From Lacticaseibacillus kribbianus (GTDB taxonomy: Bacteria; Bacillota; Bacilli; Lactobacillales; Lactobacillaceae): a DNA stretch of 64,000 nt. How positions within the stretch are numbered: position 1 is the stretch's first letter; each line of letters starts with the position of its first letter. The DNA is taken from NCBI RefSeq assembly GCF_020180945.1, contig NZ_JAIPUL010000004.1:124001-188000 (forward strand), written 5' to 3'. A model generated the notes under the pieces. It was not told the origin of the DNA. It searched no databases and was given only the letters and a program-made list of their open reading frames with translations. The position numbers and the translations under genes were made by a program. Positions 48,410 through 58,793 of this stretch are shown one piece after another.

Positions 48410-49354
48410 ATGACAACCGGTGCACTGTACCGCCAGATGCGGCAAAGCCGCGGCATCACGCTGCAGGACATTGAACTTGAGACTGGGCTGACCGCGTCGT
48501 TCGTCTCGCGCTTCGAGCGGGGGCGAACCGATGTGTCGCAGACCAACTTTGGCAAGCTGTTGACCGCCATCAACGTGGCGCAGGCCGAGTTTGCGTTCGA
48601 AGCCGCGCGCGCCGGCATGCCACCGGCGCTGACTGGGGATGCGGCGCAGCTGTGGCTGGCCAAGCGGGAGCTGCCGTTTCTTCAACCTTTTTTGGCGCAG
48701 GGGACGTACGGCACGGCCAACCTCGCCGAGATCCGCCGGGCCAGGGATGCGGCTGAGGCGACCTTTCGCGCCGCCCCGACGCGCAACCACCACTTCGCCT
48801 ACCTGTTCTACCGGGGGATGGTTGCGGCCAGCGCGGCGACCACCATCACCGCAGACCCCGATGCGGCCAGACCGGTGATCCGCTACCTGCAGCAGGTCGA
48901 CAGCTGGGGCGTGTACGAGGTGCAGCTCTTTCAGCTGTTCATGGTGATGATGCCGACCGCGGACAACCTGCGCCTTTTGACCACTGGGGTGAAGCTCAGC
49001 CGCCGCCTCAAGGCCAACGCGCGCTACCGAACGCTGCCCTTTGACCTGTTGGTGGGGGACTTCACGGTGTTTCTGGCGCGGCGGGAGTTCGACGCCGCGG
49101 CCGCGGTGCTGGGGCTGCTTCGCAAGGAACCGAACTTCGGCGGCACGGCGCTGGTGCGGCGCTTCCTCGCCGGCTGGCTGGCGATCCGCCAGGGCGACGT
49201 GGCCGGCGGCACCGCCACGTGCCGCGCCGCGATCGCGCTGATGGCCGCCATCGAGCTGCCCCAAGACGCGGCGATGTGGCAGTCCCGATTGGACGAGATT
49301 CTTGGGCCCAACCAGCGCGACATGGTGCTGATCAACCTCGGCGGCAGCCAGTGA
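48410..49354 (+). CDS. Rgg/GadR/MutR family transcriptional regulator
   Basis: A 314-residue regulator with the N-terminal helix-turn-helix (GALYRQMRQSRGITLQDIEL, SFVSRFERGRTDVS) and a C-terminal TPR-like helical domain of the Rgg family. Such proteins sense short peptides or act as stand-alone regulators. The ATG at 48410 gives the typical start MTTGALYRQMR; an ATG six codons earlier (48392) is an alternative. No short hydrophobic pheromone gene is evident nearby. It is divergent from an MFS transporter. Confidence 0.88.
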   Translation: MTTGALYRQMRQSRGITLQDIELETGLTASFVSRFERGRTDVSQTNFGKLLTAINVAQAEFAFEAARAGMPPALTGDAAQLWLAKRELPFLQPFLAQGTYGTANLAEIRRARDAAEATFRAAPTRNHHFAYLFYRGMVAASAATTITADPDAARPVIRYLQQVDSWGVYEVQLFQLFMVMMPTADNLRLLTTGVKLSRRLKANARYRTLPFDLLVGDFTVFLARREFDAAAAVLGLLRKEPNFGGTALVRRFLAGWLAIRQGDVAGGTATCRAAIALMAAIELPQDAAMWQSRLDEILGPNQRDMVLINLGGSQ

Positions 49355-49450
49355 ACGGCGTCGCGCCGCGCTTTTGGCCGCGGCCCTGTTAAGTTGGGCC
49401 AAGTGATGATAAAATTGAAGACAAACTATGGCGAAAGACAGGTGGACCCG

Positions 49451-50386
49451 ATGGTAGAAAGTGTTTCAGTGCGCCAGCTGGTGACCGATACGAACCTCAC
49501 CGTGTACAGCGGCGAGGCGTACCTCGACGAGCGCAAGGTCGTGGTATCCGATATTTCACGGCCGGGCTTGGAGCTGACCGGGTACTTCAATTACTACCCG
49601 CACGAACGCGTGCAGTTGTTCGGCCGCACGGAAAGCGCCTTTGCGCGCAACATGACCTCCGAGGAGCGGCTGGTGATTTACAAGCGGATGGCGGCCGAGG
49701 ACACGCCGGCGTTCCTGGTGTCGCGCGGCATCGACCCGCTGGACGAGATGCTGATGGCGGCGGCCGCCGCCCACGTCCCGGTGCTCGGCTCCAAGCTGCC
49801 GACCACGCGCCTGTCCAGTCTGCTGACGGATTACCTCGAAAGCCAGCTGGCCGAGCGGCGCAGCATGCACGGCGTTTTGGTTGACCTCTACGGCCTGGGC
49901 GTGATGATCACCGGCGATTCCGGAGTCGGCAAGTCCGAAACCGCGCTTGAGCTGATTCAGCGCGGCCACCGGCTGATCGCCGACGACCGCGTCGACGTCT
50001 ACCAAAAAGACGAGCAGACCATCATCGGCGAGGCGCCGGCAATCTTGGCGCACCTGCTGGAGATTCGCGGACTCGGCATCATCGATGTGATGAGCCTGTT
50101 CGGCGCCGGTGCCGTGCGCACCAACGCCTCCGTCGACCTGATCGTGCACCTGGAGAACTGGACGCCGGACAAGCAGTTCGACCGCCTGGGCTCCGGCGAG
50201 CAGAGCCAGCAGATCTTCGACGTTGCGGTGCCGAAGATCACGATTCCGGTCAAGGTCGGCCGCAACCTGGCCTCGATCATCGAGGTCGCCGCGATGAACT
50301 TCCGCGCCAAGTCCATGGGCTTTGACGCGACCAAGACCTTCGAGCGGAACCTGAACAACCTGATCAAGACGAATTCGGAGGACTAG
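49451..50386 (+). CDS. hprK: HPr kinase/phosphorylase
   Basis: Bifunctional enzyme that phosphorylates HPr at Ser46 and so controls carbon catabolite repression through CcpA. The 311 residues match the normal length. The P-loop [19 protein letters not shown] and the signature [19 protein letters not shown] are intact. The ATG at 49451 follows AGGTGG and gives [11 protein letters not shown]; in-frame ATGs 13 and 19 codons or so upstream fall in or near a TAAAAT-like promoter. It heads the operon hprK-lgt-gpsA-trxB. Confidence 0.94.
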   Translation: MVESVSVRQLVTDTNLTVYSGEAYLDERKVVVSDISRPGLELTGYFNYYPHERVQLFGRTESAFARNMTSEERLVIYKRMAAEDTPAFLVSRGIDPLDEMLMAAAAAHVPVLGSKLPTTRLSSLLTDYLESQLAERRSMHGVLVDLYGLGVMITGDSGVGKSETALELIQRGHRLIADDRVDVYQKDEQTIIGEAPAILAHLLEIRGLGIIDVMSLFGAGAVRTNASVDLIVHLENWTPDKQFDRLGSGEQSQQIFDVAVPKITIPVKVGRNLASIIEVAAMNFRAKSMGFDATKTFERNLNNLIKTNSED

Positions 50387-50388
50387 CG

Positions 50389-51210
50389 ATGTTAGGAGCA
50401 CTGAACCCGATCGCGCTTAGGCTGGGTGGGCTCGAGGTCCACTGGTACGGCGTGATCATCGCCTGCGGGGTCCTGCTGGCCGCGTACCTGGCGATGCAGG
50501 AGGCCAAGCGGCGCAACGTCGCCGAGGACCACATCCTGAACCTGGTGCTGTGGGCGCTGCCCTTCGCGCTGATTGGCGCGCGGCTGTACTACGTCGCCTT
50601 CGAGTGGCCGTACTACGCGGCGCACCCCGGCGAGATCATCGCCATCTGGCACGGTGGGATCGCCATCTACGGGGCGCTGATCGCCAGCGTGATTGTTTTT
50701 CTCATCTACTGCCACGCCAAATGGCTGCCGGCCTGGCTGATCCTCGACATCGCCGCGCCGACCGTGATGATCGCGCAGGCGATCGGGCGCTGGGGCAACT
50801 TCATGAACCAGGAGGCGTTCGGCGCCAAGACGACGCTGTCCTTCCTGCAGGGGCTGCACCTGCCGAACTTCATCGTCCAGCAGATGCTGATCGACGGCGC
50901 GTACCGCCAGCCGACCTTCCTGTACGAATCTGCCTGGAACGTCGCGGGCTTCATCCTGATCATGAGCGTGCGGCACCATAAGGGCTGGTTCAAGCAGGGC
51001 GAGATCTTCCTGAGCTACGTGATGTGGTACAGCTTCGGGCGCTTCTTCGTGGAGGGGATGCGCACCGACAGCCTGTACATGCTGCCAGGGCTGCGCGTGT
51101 CGCAGCTTTTGTCCATCGTGCTGTTCGCCGCCGCGGCCTTCATGTGGTGGTACCGGCGCCGACAGGACCTGCCGTGGTACCTGGACGGCAACAAGTTGAA
51201 CAACCTTTAG
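50389..51210 (+). CDS. lgt: prolipoprotein diacylglyceryl transferase
   Basis: Membrane enzyme that attaches diacylglycerol to the lipobox cysteine of prolipoproteins, such as the one encoded at 45.9 kb. The 273 residues have about seven helices and the signature [13 protein letters not shown], with the conserved His in [21 protein letters not shown] places the ribosome site over the hprK stop, two bases before the ATG, so the genes are coupled. Confidence 0.95.
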   Translation: MLGALNPIALRLGGLEVHWYGVIIACGVLLAAYLAMQEAKRRNVAEDHILNLVLWALPFALIGARLYYVAFEWPYYAAHPGEIIAIWHGGIAIYGALIASVIVFLIYCHAKWLPAWLILDIAAPTVMIAQAIGRWGNFMNQEAFGAKTTLSFLQGLHLPNFIVQQMLIDGAYRQPTFLYESAWNVAGFILIMSVRHHKGWFKQGEIFLSYVMWYSFGRFFVEGMRTDSLYMLPGLRVSQLLSIVLFAAAAFMWWYRRRQDLPWYLDGNKLNNL

Positions 51211-51231
51211 TCAATCAATAGGAGTGATCTT

Positions 51232-52272
51232 TTGAGTAAAAAAGTGGCCGTACTCGGCGCCGGTTCCTGGGGCACCGTCCTTGCAAACCTGTTAGTGGAA
51301 AATGGGCATGACGTCGCGCTGTGGACCAACAATCCCAAGCAAATCCCCGAAATCAACGCGCAGCACACCAACAAGCACTACCTGCCGGAGTTCCACCTGG
51401 ATCCTGCCCTGCAGGCGACCACGGACCTCGCGGCGGCCGTCCAGGGCGCCGACGTGATCCTGTTCGTCGTGCCGACCAACGCGATTCGCAGCGTGGCCAC
51501 GCAGGTGCGGCCGCTGCTGGAGGGCGCGGCCAAGCGCCCGATTATCGCGCACGCCGCCAAGGGTCTCGAGGTCGGCTCCAAGCTGCGCGTGTCGCAGGTC
51601 ATCGAGTCCGTGCTGCCGGCCGCAAGTTACGCCGGGCTGGTGGTGATCTCCGGGCCGAGCCACGCCGAGGACGTGTCGACCAAGGACATCACCACGCTGA
51701 CCGCCGCGTCCAAGGACCTGGCGGCCGCAACGGCGATCCAGACGATTTTCATGAACGATTACTTCCGCCTGTACACCAACCAGGACGTGATCGGCGTCGA
51801 GTGCGGCGCGGCCCTGAAGAACGTCATCGCCATCGGCGCCGGTGCGCTGCACGGCCTGGGCTACGGCGACAACACCAAGGCGGCCCTGATGACCCGCGGG
51901 CTGGCCGAGATCACCCGGCTGGGCGTCAAGATGGGCGCCAACCCCTTGACCTTCATCGGCCTGTCCGGCGTCGGCGACCTGATTGTCACCTGCACCAGCG
52001 TCCACAGCCGCAACTGGCGCGCCGGCAACGCGCTGGGCCAGGGCGAGAAGCTGGCGGATGTGCTCGAGAACATGGGCATGGTGGTCGAGGGCGTCTCCAC
52101 CGCCAAGGTTGTGCACGAGCTGGCGGCGGAGCTTGGCGTCGAGATGCCGATCTCCGAGGCCATCTACCGGGTGCTCTACCAGGACGCGCCGATCGCCACG
52201 GTGATCACCGATCTGATGGCGCGCGACGGCAAGCCGGAGTTCGATTTCGACACGGCTTTACATCGGGACTAA
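51232..52272 (+). CDS. gpsA: glycerol-3-phosphate dehydrogenase [NAD(P)+]
   Basis: Makes sn-glycerol-3-phosphate from dihydroxyacetone phosphate for membrane lipid synthesis. The 346 residues carry the NAD-binding motif [20 protein letters not shown], the catalytic Lys in [17 protein letters not shown], and the substrate-binding [15 protein letters not shown]. It starts with TTG at 51232 after AGGAGTGA. It is third in the hprK operon, while the trxB promoter lies within its last codons. Confidence 0.95.
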   Translation: MSKKVAVLGAGSWGTVLANLLVENGHDVALWTNNPKQIPEINAQHTNKHYLPEFHLDPALQATTDLAAAVQGADVILFVVPTNAIRSVATQVRPLLEGAAKRPIIAHAAKGLEVGSKLRVSQVIESVLPAASYAGLVVISGPSHAEDVSTKDITTLTAASKDLAAATAIQTIFMNDYFRLYTNQDVIGVECGAALKNVIAIGAGALHGLGYGDNTKAALMTRGLAEITRLGVKMGANPLTFIGLSGVGDLIVTCTSVHSRNWRAGNALGQGEKLADVLENMGMVVEGVSTAKVVHELAAELGVEMPISEAIYRVLYQDAPIATVITDLMARDGKPEFDFDTALHRD

Positions 52273-52285
52273 AAGCGCGTATACT
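52257..52285 (+). promoter_or_regulatory. sigma-A promoter of trxB
   Basis: TTTACA (52257-52262), 17 bases, and TATACT (52280-52285). The -35 lies inside the last codons of gpsA, giving trxB expression independent of the upstream operon. Confidence 0.65.
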
Positions 52286-52325
52286 TACATTTCGTAAGCA
52301 AACCAACCAAAAGGAGTTTTTGCCC

Positions 52326-53288
52326 ATGTCTAAGCTTTATGATGTGATCGTGATCGGGGCGGGCCCCGGCGGCATGACCGCCGCGCTTTACGCCTCCCGG
52401 GCGAACCTGTCCGTTCTGATGCTGGACCGCGGCATCTACGGCGGCCAGATGAACAACACGGCGGCCGTCGAGAACTACCCGGGCTTCAGCTCGATTCTCG
52501 GCCCGGAACTCGGTCAAAAGATGTACGACGGGGCGACCCAGTTTGGCGCGGAGTACGCGTACGGCAACGTGACCGACGTTCAGGATGAGGGCGGCGTCAA
52601 GACCGTCACCACCGACGAGGATACCTATAGAGCCTTGGCCGTGATCATCGCCACCGGCGCCGAGCACCGCAAGCTGGGCATCCCCGGCGAGGAGTCCTAC
52701 GGCGGCCGCGGTGTGTCCTACTGCGCGGTCTGCGACGGCGCGTTCTTCAAGAACCGCGAAGTCGTGGTGATCGGCGGCGGTGACTCCGCCGTCGAGGAGG
52801 GCCTTTACCTGACGGGGCTGGCGTCCAAGGTCACGGTGATCCACCGCCGCGACCAGCTGCGCGCCCAGAAGATTATCCAGCAGCGCGCCTTTGCCAACGA
52901 GAAGATGAGCTTCATCTGGAACGCTCAGGTCGAAGAGGTCGTCGGCGATGACAACAAGGTGACCGGCGTTCGCTACCGCGACAAGGTGACCGGTGAGGAA
53001 ACCACCGTCCCGGCGGCCGGGGTCTTCATCTACGTCGGCATCAAGCCGTTAACCGACAGCTTCAAGCACCTCGGCGTCCTCGACGACGCGGGCTGGATTC
53101 CGACCGACGAGCTGATGGCGACCAAGGTGCCCGGCATCTTCGCCATCGGTGACGTGCGCGCAAAGACCTTGCGCCAGATCACCACGGCGGTCGGCGAGGG
53201 CGGCCAGGCCGGCCAGAGTGCCTTCAACTACCTGCAGGGCCTGCAGGACGCGACGCTGCAGGACGGCGCCGTGCCGGCGGCTCAATAA
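52326..53288 (+). CDS. trxB: thioredoxin reductase
   Basis: FAD enzyme that reduces thioredoxin with NADPH. The 320 residues show the FAD motif VIVIGAGPGGMTAALYASRA, the redox-active CAVCDG, the NADPH motif VVVIGGGDSAVEEGLYL and the second FAD motif GIFAIGDVRAKTLRQITTAV. AAGGAG precedes the ATG at 52326, with its own promoter about 40 bases upstream. A terminator follows. Confidence 0.96.
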   Translation: MSKLYDVIVIGAGPGGMTAALYASRANLSVLMLDRGIYGGQMNNTAAVENYPGFSSILGPELGQKMYDGATQFGAEYAYGNVTDVQDEGGVKTVTTDEDTYRALAVIIATGAEHRKLGIPGEESYGGRGVSYCAVCDGAFFKNREVVVIGGGDSAVEEGLYLTGLASKVTVIHRRDQLRAQKIIQQRAFANEKMSFIWNAQVEEVVGDDNKVTGVRYRDKVTGEETTVPAAGVFIYVGIKPLTDSFKHLGVLDDAGWIPTDELMATKVPGIFAIGDVRAKTLRQITTAVGEGGQAGQSAFNYLQGLQDATLQDGAVPAAQ

Positions 53289-53308
53289 ACGTCAACATCT
53301 GTGGGAAG

Positions 53309-53339
53309 CACCCGAGTCTTGTGATTCGGGTGTTTTTTT
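53309..53339 (+). terminator. intrinsic terminator of trxB
   Basis: CACCCGA (53309-53315) pairs with TCGGGTG (53326-53332), followed by seven T residues. Confidence 0.88.
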
Positions 53340-53536
53340 GGCGCCGATCAGGGTGTCTGGGTAAGGCCTGGTACGGTGCTTAGACATGATTGGTCTACCT
53401 GGCGCTGGAGGGGGCACTCGGCCCGAAAGCGCGCGCAAGTTCGCGCTTATTAGTTGACTGGTCTTTCTCATGTGAGATAATCTAGGCGAGACGACCGGTG
53501 GCTGCACCGGCACAACAATGAATAGGAGTTGAGCTT

Positions 53537-55261
53537 ATGGGTTACAAGGAAAACTACGCCGTCTGGGCAAAGGCGACGGACATCGACCCGACAATGCGGC
53601 AAGAGGTGCTGGCGATGGCCAACGACCCGGAGACGCAGGAGGCGGCCTTCTCCGCCCCAATGGCCTTCGGGACCGCGGGCATGCGCGGCATCATCGGCGC
53701 CGGCATCGGGCGGATCAACATCTATACGGTGCGGCAGGCGACCGAGGGGCTGGCGCGCTTCATGGACACGCTGGATGCAAAGACGCGTCAGGCCGGCGTG
53801 GCGATCAGCTACGACTCGCGCTACATGAGCACCGAGTTCGCCCAGGAGGCCGCCGGGGTGCTCGGCGCCCACGGCATTCCGAGCTTCGTCTTCGACAGCC
53901 TGCGCCCGACGCCGGAGCTGTCCTTTGCGGTGCGCTACCTCAAGACCTACGCCGGCATCATGATCACCGCCAGCCACAACCCGAAGGCGTACAACGGCTA
54001 CAAGATCTACGGCCCGGACGGCGGCCAGATGCCACCGGCCGAGTCCGACCGCATCACCGCTTACGTGCGCGAGGCCGCGGACCTTTTTGCCATCAAGGCG
54101 CTTGATGTGCACGAGCTGCGCCGCCAGAACCTGCTGACGCCGATCGGTGAGGACGTCGACGAGGCGTACTACACGCAGGTCGCCACGGTCACCATCAACC
54201 ACGACCTGATTGAAAAAACGGGCAAGGACATGAGCCTCGTGTACACGCCGCTGCACGGCACCGGGCGCATCCCGGCCCAGATGGTGCTGCGCAACGCCGG
54301 CTTCGCCAACTTCCAGCTGGTCGCCAAGCAGGCGGTGGCCGATCCCGAGTTCGCCACCGTGCCGTTCCCGAACCCCGAGTTCGCGCAGGCCTTCGACATG
54401 GCGATTGAGCTGGGCCAAAAGAGCCACGCGGACGTGCTGATCGCCACGGACCCGGACGCCGATCGCCTGGGCACCGCGGTGTGGGCCGGCGACCACTACC
54501 AGCTTTTGACCGGCAACCAGATCGCCAGCCTGCTGCTGCACTACATCCTCGAGGCGCGGCGCTCGGCGGGCACGCTGCCGGCCAACGGCGCGGTGGTGAA
54601 GTCCATCGTGTCCACCGAGCTGGCCACCGCGATTGCCAAGGACTACGGGGTCGAGATGATCAACGTCGAGACCGGCTTCAAGTTCATCGGCGACCAGATC
54701 AAGCAGTACGAGGAAACCGGCAGCCACGAGTTCCTGTTCGGCTTCGAGGAGAGCTACGGCTACCTGATCAAGCCGTTCGTGCGCGACAAGGACGCGATTC
54801 AGTCCACCGTGCTGCTCGCCGAGGTCGCGGCCTACTACAAGAGCCTTAACATGACCCTGTGGGACGGCATCCAGGCCCTTTACGCCAAGTACGGCTACTT
54901 CGCGGAGAAGACCGTCGGCGTCGACTTCGAGGGCGTGGACGGCACGGCGCAGATGGCCGCGTTGATGACCAAGTTCCGCGAGCACCAACCGCAGGACTTC
55001 GACGGCGTCGCCGTCGCGGAGGTCCAGGACTACAAGGCCCAGCGCATCACCCGCGCGGACGGCAGCCAGACGGCCATCGACATGCCGGTGTCAGACGTCT
55101 TGAAGTACGTGCTGGCAGACGGCACCTGGATCGCGATTCGCCCGTCCGGCACCGAGCCGAAGGTCAAGTTCTACGTCGGCACCTCGGCCGAGCACAAGGC
55201 CGCCGCGGAGCAAAAGCTTGACGACTTCGAGGCCGCTTTGACCGCGTTCCGGCAGGAGTAG
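53537..55261 (+). CDS. pgcA: alpha-phosphoglucomutase
   Basis: Interconverts glucose-1-phosphate and glucose-6-phosphate for UDP-glucose and wall polymer synthesis. The 574 residues have the catalytic phosphoserine loop ITASHNPKAYNGYKIYG, the metal loop ATDPDADRLGTAV, the sugar loop GFEESYGYL, and the C-terminal phosphate-binding RPSGTEPKVKFYV. AATAGGAG precedes the ATG. A TTGACT at 53454 with TAATCT 18 bases on may be its promoter. Confidence 0.95.
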   Translation: MGYKENYAVWAKATDIDPTMRQEVLAMANDPETQEAAFSAPMAFGTAGMRGIIGAGIGRINIYTVRQATEGLARFMDTLDAKTRQAGVAISYDSRYMSTEFAQEAAGVLGAHGIPSFVFDSLRPTPELSFAVRYLKTYAGIMITASHNPKAYNGYKIYGPDGGQMPPAESDRITAYVREAADLFAIKALDVHELRRQNLLTPIGEDVDEAYYTQVATVTINHDLIEKTGKDMSLVYTPLHGTGRIPAQMVLRNAGFANFQLVAKQAVADPEFATVPFPNPEFAQAFDMAIELGQKSHADVLIATDPDADRLGTAVWAGDHYQLLTGNQIASLLLHYILEARRSAGTLPANGAVVKSIVSTELATAIAKDYGVEMINVETGFKFIGDQIKQYEETGSHEFLFGFEESYGYLIKPFVRDKDAIQSTVLLAEVAAYYKSLNMTLWDGIQALYAKYGYFAEKTVGVDFEGVDGTAQMAALMTKFREHQPQDFDGVAVAEVQDYKAQRITRADGSQTAIDMPVSDVLKYVLADGTWIAIRPSGTEPKVKFYVGTSAEHKAAAEQKLDDFEAALTAFRQE

Positions 55262-55272
55262 CCTAGGCACGC

Positions 55273-55305
55273 AAAAACACCACCCCGCGGGGTGGTGTTT
55301 TTTTT
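55273..55305. terminator. bidirectional intrinsic terminator
   Basis: A perfect 30-bp palindrome (AAAAACACCACCCCG and complement) with T-runs serves both phosphoglucomutase (+) and the convergent acetyltransferase (-). Confidence 0.9.
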
Positions 55306-55801
55306 AGGCGTCGAAGTGCCGGCCCAGGATGTCCAGGTCACGCCGGGTGGTGTCCATCAGGGCGACCTGCGGCAGGTGCCCCCAGGTGGCGAAGCCATTC
55401 CTGGCGAACAGGCCCTGGCTGGCCCGGTTGTGGTGAAACACGAAGGCGACGATGGTGTCGAGGTCCAGCCGCTTGAGCTGGGTGAAGACAAAATCGAGCG
55501 CCGCCTGGCCGAGGTGGCGGTGCTGAAACGCCGGATCCAGGTAGATGCTGATCTCGGCCGTGTGATCGTAGGCGGGGCGGCCGTAGAAATTCTCGAGGCT
55601 GACCCAGCCGGCCAGGGCGCCGTCGACCTGAATCAGCCAGATCGGCCGGTGGTCGGGGCTGAACTGGGCGAACCAGGCGGTCTTGGCCGCGACGGTCACC
55701 GGCTCGAGGTCGGCGGTGGCGAGGCGGCCGGGGATGGCGGCGTTGTAGATGGCGACGATGGCCGGCAGATCGGCCGCGGTGGCGAGGGTGAAAACTGGCA
55801 T
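55304..55801 (-). CDS. GNAT N-acetyltransferase, phosphinothricin-acetyltransferase-like
   Basis: A 165-residue GNAT. The acetyl-CoA loop HRHLGQAALDFVFTQLKRL and the segment FVFHHNRASQGLFARNGFA, together with AEISIYLDPAFQ, place it near the Pat/YncA branch that acetylates small amines such as phosphinothricin or methionine sulfoximine. The actual substrate is unknown. AAAGGAAG precedes the ATG. It is convergent with phosphoglucomutase. Confidence 0.86.
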   Translation of the reverse strand: MPVFTLATAADLPAIVAIYNAAIPGRLATADLEPVTVAAKTAWFAQFSPDHRPIWLIQVDGALAGWVSLENFYGRPAYDHTAEISIYLDPAFQHRHLGQAALDFVFTQLKRLDLDTIVAFVFHHNRASQGLFARNGFATWGHLPQVALMDTTRRDLDILGRHFDA

Positions 55802-55943
55802 ACGAGGACTTCCTTTGCAGTGATTACGTCGAGCTTACCCAAGGCCGCCGCGCGATGCAAGACATTTTGTCAGCAAATCTCCCTTGCAATGGCGCCCGGT
55901 TGGTGATAGCATAGTAAAAATTTACCTAGGAGGCGGACAACAC

Positions 55944-56579
55944 ATGGGGATGCACCAGTTCATTCAGGGACTTAACAACTTAGAGACGCTGCGGCGCGCG
56001 CCGGGCTTTTTCAAGTACGCGGAGCACAGCGTGGCGGCCCACAGCTTCAAGGTGGCCGAGATCGCGCAGCTGCTCGGCGACATCGAGGAGAACGCGGGCA
56101 ACACCATCAACTGGCTGCGGCTGTACGAGAAGGCCCTGAACCACGACTACACCGAGCGCTTCATCGGCGACATCAAGACGCCGGTCAAGTACGCGACCCC
56201 GGCCTTGCGCGAGATGCTGGCCGACGTCGAGGAGTCGATGACGGAGAACTTCATCCAAAACGAGATTCCGGCCGAGTTCCAGGCCGCGTACCGGCGACGG
56301 CTGTCCGAGGGCAAGGACGACACGCTGGAGGGCGTCATCCTGAGCATCGCCGACAAGGTGGACCTGCTGTACGAGTCCTTCGGCGAGATCGAAAAGGGCA
56401 ACCCGGAGCGCGTCTTCGTCAGCATCTACACCGAAAGCCTGGCGGTGATCATGTCCTTTGAGGAGCGGCCGTCCGTCCAGTACTTCCTCAAGGACATCCT
56501 GCCCGACATGCTCAACGAGGAGTTCGCCGACCGCGACATGCTGACCAAGCTGACCCGCGCCATCATGACCAAGAAGTAG
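55944..56579 (+). CDS. HD-domain 5'-nucleotidase, YfbR-like
   Basis: A 211-residue HD phosphohydrolase. The metal-binding residues are seen in [30 protein letters not shown] and the Asp in [13 protein letters not shown]. The family includes E. coli YfbR, a deoxyribonucleoside 5'-monophosphatase that helps maintain nucleotide pools. AGGAGG lies about ten bases before the ATG at 55944. It is monocistronic, directly upstream of the uvrB promoter region. Confidence 0.88.
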   Translation: MGMHQFIQGLNNLETLRRAPGFFKYAEHSVAAHSFKVAEIAQLLGDIEENAGNTINWLRLYEKALNHDYTERFIGDIKTPVKYATPALREMLADVEESMTENFIQNEIPAEFQAAYRRRLSEGKDDTLEGVILSIADKVDLLYESFGEIEKGNPERVFVSIYTESLAVIMSFEERPSVQYFLKDILPDMLNEEFADRDMLTKLTRAIMTKK

Positions 56580-56664
56580 GCGCGCCGCGGGCCGCGCGCA
56601 GGCGCCGGCGTCGAGGCAAGGCCCGGGATCGGCGGCGGTCGGCAGCCCGCCGCAAACGGCTATC

Positions 56665-56691
56665 GCGAAAGTATGTTCGCTATGCTATAAT
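56665..56691 (+). promoter_or_regulatory. LexA box and extended -10 promoter of uvrB-uvrA
   Basis: GCGAAAGTATGTTCGC (56665-56680) matches the Firmicutes SOS box CGAAC-N4-GTTCG with one change. It is followed by TGC-TATAAT (56683-56691). LexA bound here would block the promoter. Confidence 0.8.
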
Positions 56692-56704
56692 AAGCACCAG
56701 TCAG

Positions 56705-56732
56705 AAGTTGGAATTTCGGTTCCGACTTTTTT
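56705..56732 (+). promoter_or_regulatory. terminator-like hairpin in the uvrB leader
   Basis: AAGTTGGAA (56705-56713) pairs with TTCCGACTT (56720-56728, one G-U), followed directly by TTTT. It sits between the promoter and the start codon of uvrB and could act as an attenuator. Confidence 0.6.
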
Positions 56733-56779
56733 GTCGCTGTGAGGCGGCAATGGAAATCTTGGGTACGGGAGGAATCGCA

Positions 56780-58789
56780 ATGATTGAACGCATGGCTAAC
56801 CGCAAGTTCGACCTCGTCTCGCCTTACGGGCCGGCCGGGGACCAGCCCGAGGCGATCGCGAAGCTGACCGCCGGCTTTGAGGCCGGGGAGAAGGAGCAGA
56901 TTCTGCTCGGGGCCACCGGCACGGGCAAAACCTTCACGATGGCGCAGGTGATTGCCAAGCTCAACCGGCCGACTTTGATCTTGTCGCACAACAAGACGCT
57001 CGCCGGCCAGCTGTACGGCGAGTTCAAGGAGTTCTTCCCGCACAACGCGGTCGAGTACTTCGTGTCCTACTACGACTACTACCAGCCCGAGGCCTACGTG
57101 CCAAGCTCGGACACCTACATCGAAAAGGATTCGGCGATCAACGACGAGATCGACAAGCTGCGCCACAGCGCGACCTCGGCTCTGCTTGAGCGCAACGACG
57201 TGATCGTAGTCGCATCGGTGTCCTCCATCTTTGGGCTGGGCAGCCCGGATGAGTACCGCGACCACGTGCTGTCTTTGCGCACCGGGATGGAGATCGACCG
57301 CAACACACTGTTGCGCCAGCTGGTGGACATCCAGTTCGACCGCAACGACATCGACTTTCAGCGCGGGCGCTTCCGCGTGCGCGGCGACGTGGTCGAGATC
57401 TTCCCGGCCAGCCGCGACGACCACGCGATTCGCGTCGAGTTCTTCGGCGACGAGATCGACCGCATCGTCGAGGTCGACGCGCTGACCGGCGAGGTGGTCG
57501 GCGAGCGCGAGCACGTGGCGATTTTCCCGGCCACGCACTTCATGACCTCCGACGACCAGCTGGAGCACGGGATCGAAAGCATCTCCAAGGAGCTGGAGGG
57601 CCGGCTCAAGGAGCTGACCGACGCCGGCAAGCTGCTGGAAGCCCAGCGGCTGGACCAGCGCACGACCTACGACATCGAGATGCTGCGGGAGATGGGCTAC
57701 ACCAACGGCATCGAGAACTACTCGCGCCACATGGAAGGGCGCAAGGCCGGCGAGCCGCCGTACACGCTGTTGGACTTTTTCCCCAAGGACTTCATGATCA
57801 TGGTCGACGAGAGCCACGTCACCATGTCGCAGGTGCGGGGGATGTACAACGGCGACCGCGCGCGCAAGCAGACGCTGATCGACTACGGCTTCCGCCTGCC
57901 CAGCGCCCTGGACAACCGGCCGCTGAAGCTGCCGGAGTTCGAGGCGCACGTCAACCAGATTCTCTACGTCTCGGCGACCCCGGGCCCTTACGAGATGGAC
58001 CGGGTGCCGAAGTCCCAGATTGCCGAGCAGATCATCCGCCCGACCGGCCTGCTGGACCCGACCATCGAGGTGCGGCCGATCATGGGCCAGATCGATGACC
58101 TGGTGTCCGAGATCAACATCCGCGTCGAAAAGCACGAGCGCGTGTTCATCACGACCTTGACCAAGAAAATGGCCGAGGACCTGACGGACTACCTCAAGGA
58201 GCTGGGCATCAAGGTCAAGTACCTGCACTCGGACATCAAGACGCTGGAGCGCACGGAGATTATCCGTGACCTGCGGCTGGGCAAGTTCGACGTGCTGATC
58301 GGCATCAACCTGCTGCGCGAGGGGATCGACGTGCCCGAGGTGTCCCTGATTGCGATCCTCGACGCCGACAAGGAAGGCTTCCTGCGCGCCGAGCGCTCGC
58401 TGATCCAGACCATCGGCCGCGCCAGCCGCAACGCGCACGGCAAGGTGATCATGTACGCCGACAAGATCACCGACTCCATGGACGCGGCGATCAAGGAGAC
58501 CAGGCGGCGCCGCGAGATTCAGGAGGCCTTCAACGAGGCCCACCACATCACGCCGAAGACCATCATCAAGCCGATCCGCGACTCGATCCACAGCCTGGAC
58601 ACCAGCTCCAAGGATGAGACGGACAAGGACAAGAGCTTCGCGGAGGTCGACCTGCACGACATGACCAAGGCGGAGAAGAAACAGCTGGTCGCCAACCTGC
58701 GCAGCCAGATGCAGGCGGCCGCCAAGAAGCTCGACTTCGAGCAGGCGGCGACCCTGCGCGACACGATTCTAGAATTGGAAGCAGAGTGA
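56780..58789 (+). CDS. uvrB: excinuclease ABC subunit B
   Basis: Damage-verification helicase of nucleotide excision repair. The 669 residues include Walker [18 protein letters not shown], the beta-hairpin region [20 protein letters not shown], the DESH-type box [11 protein letters not shown], helicase motif [21 protein letters not shown], and a C-terminal UvrC-binding UVR domain ([15 protein letters not shown]). The ATG at 56780 follows GGGAGG; upstream in-frame ATGs lie before the leader hairpin's end or lack sites. uvrA follows four bases after its stop. Confidence 0.96.
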   Translation: MIERMANRKFDLVSPYGPAGDQPEAIAKLTAGFEAGEKEQILLGATGTGKTFTMAQVIAKLNRPTLILSHNKTLAGQLYGEFKEFFPHNAVEYFVSYYDYYQPEAYVPSSDTYIEKDSAINDEIDKLRHSATSALLERNDVIVVASVSSIFGLGSPDEYRDHVLSLRTGMEIDRNTLLRQLVDIQFDRNDIDFQRGRFRVRGDVVEIFPASRDDHAIRVEFFGDEIDRIVEVDALTGEVVGEREHVAIFPATHFMTSDDQLEHGIESISKELEGRLKELTDAGKLLEAQRLDQRTTYDIEMLREMGYTNGIENYSRHMEGRKAGEPPYTLLDFFPKDFMIMVDESHVTMSQVRGMYNGDRARKQTLIDYGFRLPSALDNRPLKLPEFEAHVNQILYVSATPGPYEMDRVPKSQIAEQIIRPTGLLDPTIEVRPIMGQIDDLVSEINIRVEKHERVFITTLTKKMAEDLTDYLKELGIKVKYLHSDIKTLERTEIIRDLRLGKFDVLIGINLLREGIDVPEVSLIAILDADKEGFLRAERSLIQTIGRASRNAHGKVIMYADKITDSMDAAIKETRRRREIQEAFNEAHHITPKTIIKPIRDSIHSLDTSSKDETDKDKSFAEVDLHDMTKAEKKQLVANLRSQMQAAAKKLDFEQAATLRDTILELEAE

Positions 58790-58793
58790 ACTC

